A stretch of DNA of 64,000 bases, taken from assembly GCF_014490665.1 (NCBI RefSeq), contig NZ_CP061038.1:2542001-2606000 (forward strand), read 5' to 3'. Each line of letters opens with the position of its first letter. The stretch's first letter is position 1. A program made the position numbers and the translations under genes. The DNA is from Sphingomonas alpina. GTDB lineage: Bacteria; Pseudomonadota; Alphaproteobacteria; Sphingomonadales; Sphingomonadaceae. This document shows positions 17,156-24,740 of the stretch, one piece after another. The notes beneath the pieces were generated by a model. That model ran no database searches. It saw only the letters and a program-made list of their open reading frames with translations, and was not told where the DNA came from.

Positions 17156-17547
17156 TCAGTTGACCGCGCGGCGATTGAGATCGTGACCGAGCGCGAGAAT
17201 ACCGACGCCGACCAGAGTCCAGATCGTCTCGCCGCCGCTGCCGTCATGCGGCAGGCTCATCGCGCCCGCCATGATACCAAGCCCCATCGATCCGACCGCC
17301 GCCGGCATCATATAGCCATGCGTGATAATGCCGCGGCCCAGCGCGATGATGCCGAAGCCGATCGCGATGGTCAGCCCCACTTCATGGAAGATCGGCGCGA
17401 GCAGCAGCCCCCCGCGGTCGACAGCAGCGCAAACAGAACCGCACTGGTCAGGCAATGCACCATGCACAGCCCGGACAGGCCGATCGCCAGGCGATCAGCA
17501 TGCGACTCGATCCAGCCGAGATACCGAGGATAGACTTGTTCCGACAT
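17156..17547 (-). pseudogene. MerC-like membrane protein, one-base frameshift
   Basis: The minus strand from ATG 17547 reads MSEQVYPRYLGWIESHADRL..LSGLCMVHCL..ALLSTAGG and then loses frame. The next frame continues LLLAPIFHEVGLTIAIGFGIIALGRGI to the stop at 17156. A seventh G in the G6 run (plus-strand C at 17408-17413) would join them. The whole resembles the MerC family of about 130 residues with four membrane helices and a CxxxHC pair that can bind metal. It lies directly upstream of zur on the same strand and is probably co-transcribed. Confidence 0.8.
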
Positions 17548-17688
17548 CGTGAAGCCGATGTGGCACAGAAAGGCAGGAGTTACAATATATCATCGACGTT
17601 TTTCGTTCCGAAACGGACATTAACGATGCGCCGGAACGATGCGCCTTCGGCAATCGACGCGCGACCGGTTTCGCGCTAGGCGCACGGC

Positions 17689-18726
17689 ATGTTGCAAGCG
17701 TCCTCGACCCTTTATCCCGCGCGTCCCCGCACCGTCTCGATCTGGCTGTTCGCGGTCGCCGCGCTGATCGTGCTGATGGTGATGGTCGGCGGCATTACCC
17801 GGCTGACCGAGTCGGGGTTGTCGATCACCCAGTGGAAGCCGATCAGCGGCATCATTCCGCCGCTGACTCAGGAACAATGGCTGGCCGAATTCGCCAATTA
17901 CCAGCGCATTCCGGAGTATCAGCTGCTCAACAAGGGCATGACACTCGCCGGGTTCAAGGCGATCTTCTTCTGGGAATATCTGCACCGCCTGCTCGGCCGC
18001 GTGATCGGCATGGCGTTCGCGCTGCCGTTGATCTGGTTCGCGATGCGGAAGCGCATTCCGGCCGGCTATGGCTGGCGCCTGACCGCGTTGCTTGCCCTCG
18101 GCGGACTGCAGGGCGCGATCGGCTGGTGGATGGTCGCCTCCGGCCTGTCGGTGCGCACCGATGTCAGCCATATCCGGCTCGCGGTGCATCTGGTGACCGC
18201 CCTGGTGATCCTGTCGGGCATCATCTGGACTGCGATGGATCTGCGCGCCGTCGCCCGGCACCGGCTCAGTACGCCGGCACGCTTCACCCCGCTCGCCGCA
18301 ACGGCGCTGCTACTGCTGTTCGTCCAGATCGTGTTCGGCGCGTTCACCGCAGGGCTCGACGCCGGCTATGCCTTTGCGAGCTGGCCGCTGATGGGCGACA
18401 CGCTGTTCCCAGCCGGCGTGCCGATGACCACGCCGGCCTGGACCAATGCGGTCGACAATCCGGTCGTGGTGCAGTTCATTCATCGCTGGTTCGCCTTTGT
18501 CGCCACCGCCGGCCTGCTGACGCTGGCGTGGCGCGCGGCGAGTGCGGGCGCGCGGCGCTCGGCCTATGCGGTGATCGCGCTGGTCATCTTCCAGATCCTG
18601 CTGGGCATCTTCACTTTGCTCAGCGGCGTGCAGATCGACATCGCCGTCGCGCATCAGGTCAATGCCGCGCTGCTGCTGATCGCAGCGACATCCGCGGCAC
18701 ATGCCATCGGTAAACGAGCGTTATAA
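17689..18726 (+). CDS. ctaA: Heme A synthase (CtaA/COX15)
   Basis: A 345-residue protein with eight membrane helices that oxidises heme O to heme A for the aa3-type cytochrome oxidase. GGITRLTESGLSITQWKPI is the family signature after helix 1, FFWEYLHRLLGRVIG gives the first heme histidine, and HIRLAVHLVTAL the next. AGLDAGYAFASWPLMGD, VQFIHRWFAFVATAGLL and AVAHQVNAALLL come in the second half. Length is normal for the type 2 proteobacterial and mitochondrial form. No other cox genes are adjacent. Confidence 0.97.
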   Translation: MLQASSTLYPARPRTVSIWLFAVAALIVLMVMVGGITRLTESGLSITQWKPISGIIPPLTQEQWLAEFANYQRIPEYQLLNKGMTLAGFKAIFFWEYLHRLLGRVIGMAFALPLIWFAMRKRIPAGYGWRLTALLALGGLQGAIGWWMVASGLSVRTDVSHIRLAVHLVTALVILSGIIWTAMDLRAVARHRLSTPARFTPLAATALLLLFVQIVFGAFTAGLDAGYAFASWPLMGDTLFPAGVPMTTPAWTNAVDNPVVVQFIHRWFAFVATAGLLTLAWRAASAGARRSAYAVIALVIFQILLGIFTLLSGVQIDIAVAHQVNAALLLIAATSAAHAIGKRAL

Positions 18727-18779
18727 GGATCAGTCGTCAACCTGGTATTATAATACCCGTCAGGAAACCCGCAGATTGC

Positions 18780-18808
18780 TTGACTTTCACAAGCCCTGCG
18801 ATCATTAG
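18780..18808 (+). promoter_or_regulatory. Candidate sigma-70 promoter of rplM-rpsI
   Basis: TTGACT at 18780-18785 and CATTAG at 18803-18808, with a 17-bp spacer, lie about 70 bp upstream of the L13 start. The -35 box is strong and the -10 box weak, as is common in alphaproteobacteria. Confidence 0.4.
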
Positions 18809-18818
18809 CCGCCTCAAT

Positions 18819-18844
18819 CGCGCCGCTCCTCATCGGGCGGCGCG
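18819..18844 (+). promoter_or_regulatory. Leader hairpin upstream of rplM
   Basis: A perfect 8-bp stem (CGCGCCGC and GCGGCGCG) with a 10-nt loop lies in the probable 5' leader of the L13-S9 mRNA, about 30 bp before the ATG. It could be an autoregulatory leader as known for other ribosomal protein operons. No U run follows that would make it a clear terminator. Confidence 0.35.
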
Positions 18845-18874
18845 TTCCGTTTCAACGATAAAGGTCCTGGCCCC

Positions 18875-19354
18875 ATGAAGGCGCTGATGAAGACCACCAA
18901 GTCGGCCAAGCCGCACGAAGTGGAAAAGAAGTGGCATATCGTCGATGCCGACGGCCTGGTGGTCGGTCGCGCAGCGTCGATCATCGCCAATGTCCTGCGC
19001 GGCAAGCACAAGCCGAGCTTCACCCCGCATGTCGATTGCGGTGACAATGTCATCGTCATCAACGCCGACAAGATCCGCTTCACGGGCAACAAGCTCAAGG
19101 ACAAGATCTATTACCGCCACACCGGCTACGCCGGCGGCATCAAGGGCGTCGCAGCGGGCAAGATCCTCGAGGGTCGTTTCCCGGAGCGGATCATCGAAAA
19201 GGCCGTTGAGCGGATGATTCCGCGTGGCCCGCTCGGCCGTCAGCAGATGCGCAACCTGCGCGTCTTCGCTGGTGCAGAGCATCCGCACGCAGCACAGAAT
19301 CCCGAGGTTCTCGACATCGGCTCGATGAACCGCAAGAACAAGGTGGGCAACTGA
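18875..19354 (+). CDS. rplM: 50S ribosomal protein L13
   Basis: A 159-residue ribosomal protein. [58 protein letters not shown] and [32 protein letters not shown] are diagnostic. Its TGA overlaps the rpsI ATG by 1 bp (ATGA arrangement at 19352-19356), giving coupled synthesis of L13 and S9. Confidence 0.99.
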   Translation: MKALMKTTKSAKPHEVEKKWHIVDADGLVVGRAASIIANVLRGKHKPSFTPHVDCGDNVIVINADKIRFTGNKLKDKIYYRHTGYAGGIKGVAAGKILEGRFPERIIEKAVERMIPRGPLGRQQMRNLRVFAGAEHPHAAQNPEVLDIGSMNRKNKVGN

Positions 19355-19902
19355 TGTCCGACAATCGCCAGTCCCTTTCCGATCTCGCCGGCCTGACCAA
19401 CCAGCCGGCACCTGTCGCGTCCTCGGCCCCGGTTCTCGCCGGTGACGAATACGCACCGGCCGCTCCGGTCGTCGTGCGTGAGCCGATGCCGCTGCGCGAG
19501 CAGATCCTCGACAAGCAGGGCCGCGCCTATGCGACCGGCCGCCGCAAGGACGCCGTCGCCCGCGTGTGGATCAAGCCGGGTTCGGGCAAGATCACCATCA
19601 ACGGCCGCGACCAGGAGGTGTATTTCGCACGTCCGACGCTGCGCCTGGTGATCAACCAGCCGTTCGGCGTCGCCGAGCGTGACGGCGCCTATGACGTCGT
19701 CTGCACCGTCAAGGGCGGTGGCCTTTCGGGCCAGGCCGGCGCGGTCAAGCACGGCATCAGCCAGGCACTGACCAAGTTCGAGCCGATCCTGCGTGCGCCG
19801 GTCAAGGCCGCTGGTTTCCTGACCCGCGACAGCCGTACGGTCGAGCGCAAGAAGTACGGCAAGGCGAAGGCCCGTCGTAGCTTCCAGTTCTCGAAGCGCT
19901 AA
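19354..19902 (+). CDS. rpsI: 30S ribosomal protein S9
   Basis: A 182-residue protein. The conserved S9 domain starts near residue 53 ([21 protein letters not shown]) and ends in the basic tail [19 protein letters not shown] that reaches the ribosomal P site. The first 50 residues (rich in Ala, Pro and Val) are an N-terminal extension seen in alphaproteobacterial S9 proteins. It ends just before a clear terminator. Confidence 0.99.
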   Translation: MSDNRQSLSDLAGLTNQPAPVASSAPVLAGDEYAPAAPVVVREPMPLREQILDKQGRAYATGRRKDAVARVWIKPGSGKITINGRDQEVYFARPTLRLVINQPFGVAERDGAYDVVCTVKGGGLSGQAGAVKHGISQALTKFEPILRAPVKAAGFLTRDSRTVERKKYGKAKARRSFQFSKR

Positions 19903-19926
19903 GCTTTCTCGCCATCAAACGCGAAG

Positions 19927-19955
19927 GGGCGGTCCGGCAGCGGGCCGCCCTTTTT
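19927..19955 (+). terminator. Rho-independent terminator of rplM-rpsI
   Basis: The stem GGGCGGtCCG / CGGgCCGCCC with loop GCAG is followed directly by TTTTT (19951-19955), 25 bp after the rpsI stop. Confidence 0.85.
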
Positions 19956-19984
19956 CGTTGCGCGGGATTGGGTTAGGCTGGCGC

Positions 19985-20488
19985 ATGGATACAGCCGCAC
20001 CGACCCTTGCCCCGGATGCCACCACCGAACGGATCCTCGCCTTTATCGAAGGTGTCGGTATCCCAACTGCGATCGCCGCGCTGGACGATACAACCTTCAT
20101 GCCGGGCATGACGATCCGCGACGGCGTGCTGATCGTCGACCCCGCCCAGCTTACCTGGCCCGGCGACCTGTTGCACGAAGCCGGGCATATCGCAGTGACC
20201 GAGCCCGAAAAACGACCGACCCTGCACATGGTCAGCCCCGATCCGGGCGAGGAGATGTCGGCGATATGCTGGTCCTATGCGGCGGCGCTGGCGATGGATC
20301 TCGATCCCCGCATCGTGTTCCATGACGGCGGCTATCGCGGCGGCGGCGGCCACATGGCCGGCCTGTTTGCCGAGGGCACCTATGTCGGCCTGCCGATGTT
20401 GCAATATTTCGGCCTGGCGTTCGATACCCGAAGGGCCGCGGAAGAGGGCACGCTGCCCTTTCCCCATATGCAGCGCTGGCTCCGCTGA
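19985..20488 (+). CDS. Small putative metal-dependent protein with HEAGH motif
   Basis: A 167-residue cytosolic protein. A helix with GDLLHEAGHIAVTEPEK contains HEAGH, an HExxH-like zinc-protease motif, and a later glutamate-rich segment (DPGEEMSAICWSYAAALAMDL) could supply a third ligand. The glycine-rich YRGGGGHMAGLF follows, then AEGTYVGLPMLQYFGLAFD. I know no assigned function. It is probably a minimal gluzincin-like fold, catalytic or structural. It starts 29 bp after the rpsI terminator and faces the epimerase gene. Confidence 0.7.
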   Translation: MDTAAPTLAPDATTERILAFIEGVGIPTAIAALDDTTFMPGMTIRDGVLIVDPAQLTWPGDLLHEAGHIAVTEPEKRPTLHMVSPDPGEEMSAICWSYAAALAMDLDPRIVFHDGGYRGGGGHMAGLFAEGTYVGLPMLQYFGLAFDTRRAAEEGTLPFPHMQRWLR

Positions 20489-20532
20489 GGGACCTGCCCA
20501 CGCGCGGCGGGGCGGGTTCGTCTCCCCTTCGC

Positions 20533-22035
20533 TCAATGCAACAGCCGCGCCTCGACAAACGGCCTGGCCGGCATCGTGAGCCGCTCCGGCAGATGACCGA
20601 CACAATCGCCAAGCGCCTGTTCGATGCGCGGATAGCGAAACCGGAAGCCATGGAAGATCGCCTTTACCGGCAACACCTTCTGTCCGCCGAGCAGCAGCTC
20701 TTCAGCCAGGCCCCCGATTGCAACCCGTAACGGCGCGGCAGGCAGCGGCAAGATCGCGGGACGATGGAGGGCCTTGCCCAACGCTTTTGCGAAGGCGGCA
20801 CTGCTCACCGGATTGGGTGCGGTCGCATTCAGTGCGCCATGGATTTCCGCATCGGCGGCAGCCGCGATGATCAGCCGCACCAGATCGTCGCGGTGGATCC
20901 AGCTCATCATCTGACGGCCATTGCCGACCGGGCCGCCAAGCCCCGTCTCGAAGATCGGCAACAGGCCGGCCAGCATTCCACCGCTATTGCCGAGCACCAG
21001 CCCGGTACGCAGCAGCACGGTGCGCACGCCAAGCCCCTCGGCGCGTCGCGCTTCTGTCTCCCACCGTGCGCAAAGTTCAGCGGCGAAGCCCTTGCCCTGC
21101 CCAACGCTCTCGTCGATCGCACCTTTATCGTCGATGCCATAAAAGCCGATCGCGGAGCCGCTGATCAAAACTTCGGGGCGGCGTTCCAACCGCGCCACCA
21201 AGGCCAGCAAGGCACGGGTCACCTCAAGCCTGGAGCCGATCAGCAATTCCCGCCGTTTCGCCGTCCAGCGCCTCGCTGCAATCGGCTCTCCGGCCAGGTT
21301 GATCGCAACATCGCAACGAAAGTCGTCGGGCAGCATGGCCAGGTCGGTGACGATCCTCAGCGGCGTCACCAGTCCGAGCGCACGACGCGCGTCGCGGGTC
21401 AGCACGGTGACGTCATGCCCTGCCGCGACTAGAGCCGCGACCAGCCGGCGACCGACAAACCCGGTGCCGCCGGTGACCAGGACTGCCTTGCGCGGGCCGA
21501 GCATAGCCGCAAGTTCACCTGCCGGTGTATCATCGAGGCGATGATTGCGCGCCGCCGCGAACAGGTCGCGAATGCCGCATATCATCACCCCGATTGCCGA
21601 AACTGTCAGCAGGAGCGAGACAATGCCATGCGCCTGCACGACGAGCGCCGTCGGCTGCCTTGCACCCGCCACCAGCGTTGGCGCGAGCATCGCCAGCAGC
21701 ACGCCGTAATTGAGCGTCAATACTGTATGCGTCACGCGTTCGCTGGCGGGCAGTGCGCGAACCCGGTCCTCTTCGACGAAATCCCACAAGGTGATGCCGA
21801 GTTCGACCGACAACGCGCCGATCAACAACATCGCCGCCAGCCCATGGGGCTCGGTCCAGCCAAGCATCAGGAAGACCAGCGCATAGATCATGTTGCGCAC
21901 GCCGTGCAGGCGCAGTTCGGTCGCCTGGCCCGGCTTCCAGGCGAGGCGCTGAGTCAGTTCGTGGTGATAGACGGTGTCGAACCCGCCCATGACGACCTGT
22001 GCGAACAATAGCGTGACGAAGACAGGATCGTTCAT
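20533..22035 (-). CDS. Membrane domain fused to TIGR01777-type NAD-epimerase
   Basis: A 500-residue protein. Residues 1-150 contain four hydrophobic helices (FVTLLFAQVVMGGF, NMIYALVFLMLGW, AMLLIGALSVELGITLW, VLLAMLAPTLVAG). From about residue 190 a short-chain-dehydrogenase-like domain begins with VLVTGGTGFVGRRLVAALVAAGHDVTVLTR. It continues with DVAINLAGEPIAARRWTAKRR, LISGSAIGFYG and TVLLRTGLVLGNSGGMLAGLLPIFE, typical of the YfcH/TIGR01777 branch. The ATG overlaps the stop of the DUF4166 gene (ATGA). The substrate is unknown; the membrane anchor and DUF4166 partner suggest an envelope-related role. Confidence 0.9.
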   Translation of the reverse strand: MNDPVFVTLLFAQVVMGGFDTVYHHELTQRLAWKPGQATELRLHGVRNMIYALVFLMLGWTEPHGLAAMLLIGALSVELGITLWDFVEEDRVRALPASERVTHTVLTLNYGVLLAMLAPTLVAGARQPTALVVQAHGIVSLLLTVSAIGVMICGIRDLFAAARNHRLDDTPAGELAAMLGPRKAVLVTGGTGFVGRRLVAALVAAGHDVTVLTRDARRALGLVTPLRIVTDLAMLPDDFRCDVAINLAGEPIAARRWTAKRRELLIGSRLEVTRALLALVARLERRPEVLISGSAIGFYGIDDKGAIDESVGQGKGFAAELCARWETEARRAEGLGVRTVLLRTGLVLGNSGGMLAGLLPIFETGLGGPVGNGRQMMSWIHRDDLVRLIIAAAADAEIHGALNATAPNPVSSAAFAKALGKALHRPAILPLPAAPLRVAIGGLAEELLLGGQKVLPVKAIFHGFRFRYPRIEQALGDCVGHLPERLTMPARPFVEARLLH

Positions 22036-22718
22036 CGTGCCTCTCCCGGACGATATTCGGTGAACTGGCAGGTCTGGCGCACCAGCGTCCCGAACCAGGG
22101 ATGATCGAGCGCCAGAGTGAAAGCGAACCAGCCATGGTCGCAATCGATATGACCGATCCGCAACCGCCCCGGTGCGAGCCATTTCGGCAGCCTCAATCTG
22201 AGCGGCCCGGCGCGCCAGAAATAATGGTCGCTGTCGAAATACAATACTTCCGCTTCGACCTTGAGCACCAGCGCGATGCCGAAACCCATACCGAGATATT
22301 CCTCGAGCCCGGTCGGCCCGGCGAAGCGCTTGGAGCTGTGGATGATCTGCGGAAAGCCGCTGCGACGGCAATATTGCCGGGTCCAGAACTGGCCGCGACC
22401 CGCTGCATCCTCGGTCACGCAGACTGCGGCCGCGACCCCGGTATCGGTATTGAGCGGCAAGGGCGCGCCAACCAGCCGGCAGAGATTGGCAAGGATGCGT
22501 CCGGCCAGGTTCATGCGGCACTCGCTGACTTCGCCGACATAGTTGATCGTCTGTGTGGCGAGCGCCTTGCGCCCGAACCGCGCCCGGACGCTCGGCGGCA
22601 GGGACGCCCAGGCATGATCGCCGAGCATCTGACGGAATCGGGGGTCGACCACGGTCGTGTTGCGCGGCGCGGGATGGCGGAGGAGCGCCGCTGCGGGGAT
22701 GTTGGCCAGGCTTGCCAT
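22032..22718 (-). CDS. DUF4166 domain protein
   Basis: A 228-residue protein of the DUF4166 family. The N-terminal VVDPRFRQMLGDHAWASLPPSVRARFG resembles the common opening of the family, and central CVTEDAAGRGQFWTRQYCRRSGFPQIIHSSKRF and IALVLKVEAEVLYFDSDHYFWR are characteristic. The function is not known. A strong AGGAGGAAGAA ribosome-binding site precedes the ATG. Upstream lies an 18-bp palindrome that probably controls this two-gene operon. Confidence 0.88.
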   Translation of the reverse strand: MASLANIPAAALLRHPAPRNTTVVDPRFRQMLGDHAWASLPPSVRARFGRKALATQTINYVGEVSECRMNLAGRILANLCRLVGAPLPLNTDTGVAAAVCVTEDAAGRGQFWTRQYCRRSGFPQIIHSSKRFAGPTGLEEYLGMGFGIALVLKVEAEVLYFDSDHYFWRAGPLRLRLPKWLAPGRLRIGHIDCDHGWFAFTLALDHPWFGTLVRQTCQFTEYRPGEAR

Positions 22719-22738
22719 TTCTTCCTCCTATTCCGATA

Positions 22739-22756
22739 TTTCTGTTTTAACAGAAA
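22739..22756. promoter_or_regulatory. Perfect palindrome upstream of the DUF4166-epimerase operon
   Basis: TTTCTGTTttAACAGAAA has two perfect 8-bp arms around 2 bp and lies 20 bp upstream of the DUF4166 start, in an AT-rich stretch. This suits a TetR- or MarR-type dimer. No regulator gene is adjacent. Confidence 0.5.
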
Positions 22757-22942
22757 CTACAGATCAAATAGAGAGTCAAGAGCTGCTGACGAGCGATGAG
22801 GCTTAACAGGCAATGCAGAGCAGATTCGAAACGCAGTTCACCGAACTTCCGTTACCGATAGCTCCGGGATTCATTGGCCGTACACGGATGCGGCATCGCC
22901 CGGGCAACCCTGCGGCAGAATGATATCCAAGAGTGCGGCGCC

Positions 22943-23728
22943 TTAAACCGGCTCCGCCTTCTCCTTGGGCAACACCGCATCCGGCTCAGAGCTCAGCGTG
23001 CGCAGCTTCACATCGAACCGGCCGCCTTCCACCCGGATTTCGTTGAACGACGGCGGCGTATCGCGCAGCCGTTCCGACAGCGTGCCCGCGCCGATCATCC
23101 GCACCCTACGCCCCTCGACCTCATGCGCGATGTCGAACGGGTCATGGACATGGCCGGTCAGCACCGCCGCTACGCCCGCCCTGGCCAGCGCGGAGAACGC
23201 CGCCGCTCCACCCCGCGTCGCCGATGTCGCACTGGTGCGCGGTTCGATCAGCGGATGATGGCACGCGACGAACACCAAGGTGCCGACCGGTGCCGATTCC
23301 GCCAGCGCCAACGCCTGCTGCAACGACCGGCGGCTCACCAGGCCCTTCGACCAGTTGAGCCGCCACTGGAAACGCGCGGTAGTGACCATCGGCACGATCA
23401 TGATCCCGGGCAGGTCGAGCGGCTGCTCGATCATTCGCTCGACCGCCTCGTAGCGATGATAGGGCCGGAAGAAACGGGCGATCGGGTTGAAATAGGGCAG
23501 GTCGTGGTTGCCCACCTCGACCGTGGTCGGCACACCAAGGCCCTGTAGCCAGGCCAGCCCGGCGGCGAATTCCCGGTGCCGGGCACGCATTGTCAGATCG
23601 CCGGTCATGATAACCGCATCGGGCCGCTCGGCATGGACGAGACGCTCGAACCAGGCGATCGCCGCGCGATCTTCTCGCCCGAAATGCACATCGCTGACAT
23701 GGAACAGCCGGATCGTCCTCCCGTTCAT
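22943..23728 (-). CDS. Metallophosphoesterase
   Basis: A 261-residue calcineurin-like phosphoesterase. The metal-binding motifs are in order: FHVSDVHFGRED, VIMTGDLTMRARHREF, VEVGNHDLPYF, FVACHHPLIE and LTGHVHDPFD. The ATG (23728) overlaps the stop of the diacylglycerol-kinase-like gene (ATGA), so the two are co-translated. The longer frame to 24139 is out of register with that gene and is rejected. Together the pair suggests turnover of a phospholipid or lipid-linked phosphate. Confidence 0.93.
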   Translation of the reverse strand: MNGRTIRLFHVSDVHFGREDRAAIAWFERLVHAERPDAVIMTGDLTMRARHREFAAGLAWLQGLGVPTTVEVGNHDLPYFNPIARFFRPYHRYEAVERMIEQPLDLPGIMIVPMVTTARFQWRLNWSKGLVSRRSLQQALALAESAPVGTLVFVACHHPLIEPRTSATSATRGGAAAFSALARAGVAAVLTGHVHDPFDIAHEVEGRRVRMIGAGTLSERLRDTPPSFNEIRVEGGRFDVKLRTLSSEPDAVLPKEKAEPV

Positions 23729-24558
23729 CCTGTTGCCTTTATCGTCTTCAGGAATTGCCGGGCAGTCATCCCGCCAGTGATCGGGATATCCGGCTCGAGC
23801 ATCACCGGCTCGCCGTCGAACAGGGCAAGTGCCGGCTTGTGCCCGGCAATGCGGATCACTGTCGCACGAACCTGGGTGACAGCGGCGGCCGCCACCCAGT
23901 CGCCAGTGAGCCATTCCCAGCCAAGTGCGGTGATCGAACGGAAATCGCGCGCGTCGACCGCCGCAACATCGAGATGATCGACCTCGGGGCGAACGAACAC
24001 CGCCTGGGCGCGCTCGCGCAAGCCCCGCACGCCTTCCAGCTTGATCCCGCGCGCAAAGGTGCGCCGCCACGCCGTCAGCATCGCCCGGCCAAGCCCGCGA
24101 ATCCTGCCCGACCGCACCATCTCCCGCGCCCGCACCCAACTCGCGGCGGGGCCGAGGATCAACCCGACCAGCGCACGACGCGCCCCCGCCTCGACGAACG
24201 GCAGCGCGACCTTCTCGCCGCCCTCATGCGCGGCATGGATGATCGCAGCGGGATCGGCGGTACCGTGCAATGCCTTTGCGAGAAGGTTCATCGTCCCGCC
24301 CGGCAGGATCAGGATCGCGCCGCCCCACTCGGCCAGCGCGCCGACCACCGCATTGATCGTCCCGTCGCCGGCAAACAGCACGACGGTATCGACGTTCGCC
24401 GAATCGAGTGATTGCGGGGTCGGCAGCTTCTCGTCCGGAAAGCCGGTTCGTCCGATCAGGGTCAGCCCGCGCTCCGCGAACACCGCCTCGATCGCAGCGC
24501 ATTTCTCGGGCGTGGCGGAGCCGGAGGATGGATTGGTGATGAACCACAGGTTTTTCAT
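23725..24558 (-). CDS. Diacylglycerol/lipid kinase family protein
   Basis: A 277-residue DAGK-catalytic-domain protein. NPSSGSATPEKCAAIEAVFAE begins the fold. TVVLFAGDGTINAVVGAL carries the GDGT nucleotide-binding motif, and ILPGGTMNLLAKAL the PxGTxN motif. Members phosphorylate diacylglycerol, sphingosine-type or other lipid alcohols. In an organism with sphingolipids a sphingoid substrate is possible, but the sequence does not decide this. It is followed by the overlapping metallophosphoesterase gene. Confidence 0.92.
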   Translation of the reverse strand: MKNLWFITNPSSGSATPEKCAAIEAVFAERGLTLIGRTGFPDEKLPTPQSLDSANVDTVVLFAGDGTINAVVGALAEWGGAILILPGGTMNLLAKALHGTADPAAIIHAAHEGGEKVALPFVEAGARRALVGLILGPAASWVRAREMVRSGRIRGLGRAMLTAWRRTFARGIKLEGVRGLRERAQAVFVRPEVDHLDVAAVDARDFRSITALGWEWLTGDWVAAAAVTQVRATVIRIAGHKPALALFDGEPVMLEPDIPITGGMTARQFLKTIKATG

Positions 24559-24617
24559 TGCGACCCCGAACGCATCACCGGCGCTAAAGTCTCGTCATTC
24601 GACCACAAATCCCGCCA

Positions 24618-24721
24618 CCCTGAGCTTGTTTCAGCGCTCGAGCTTAGGCTTGCCCCCCGGCCAGCCGAAGAATGTGCCTCCCCCGACACACTCTCGCTCG
24701 AACGCTGAAACAAGCTCAGCG
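24618..24721. repeat. Dispersed inverted repeat, TTTCAG variant
   Basis: The arms CTGAGCTTGTTTCAGCG and CGCTGAAACAAGCTCAG are perfect 17-bp complements about 66 bp apart. Inner partial complementarity (CTCGAGC..GCTCGA) adds to the stem. It shares CTGAGCTTGT with the repeats at 5.9 and 11.7 kb but diverges after it. It fills the gap between the convergence-free lipid kinase and sulfatase genes on the minus strand. Confidence 0.85.
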
Positions 24722-24740
24722 CGACATTCAAAGAGGCAGG

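Noticed and set aside
17579..17594. AT-rich partial palindrome GTTACAATATATCATC upstream of merC as a Zur box
   Set aside because: The position is right, about 30 bp before the merC start, but the symmetry is too weak to claim a Zur site.
20533..22521. 662-codon start for the epimerase fusion
   Set aside because: The first 162 codons lie in the shadow of the DUF4166 gene and are Arg-rich. The ATG at 22035 begins a proper membrane helix and overlaps the upstream stop.
22943..24139. 398-codon metallophosphoesterase start
   Set aside because: The upstream part is out of frame inside the lipid kinase gene. The MNGRTIRLFHVSDVHFG start at 23728 matches the family.
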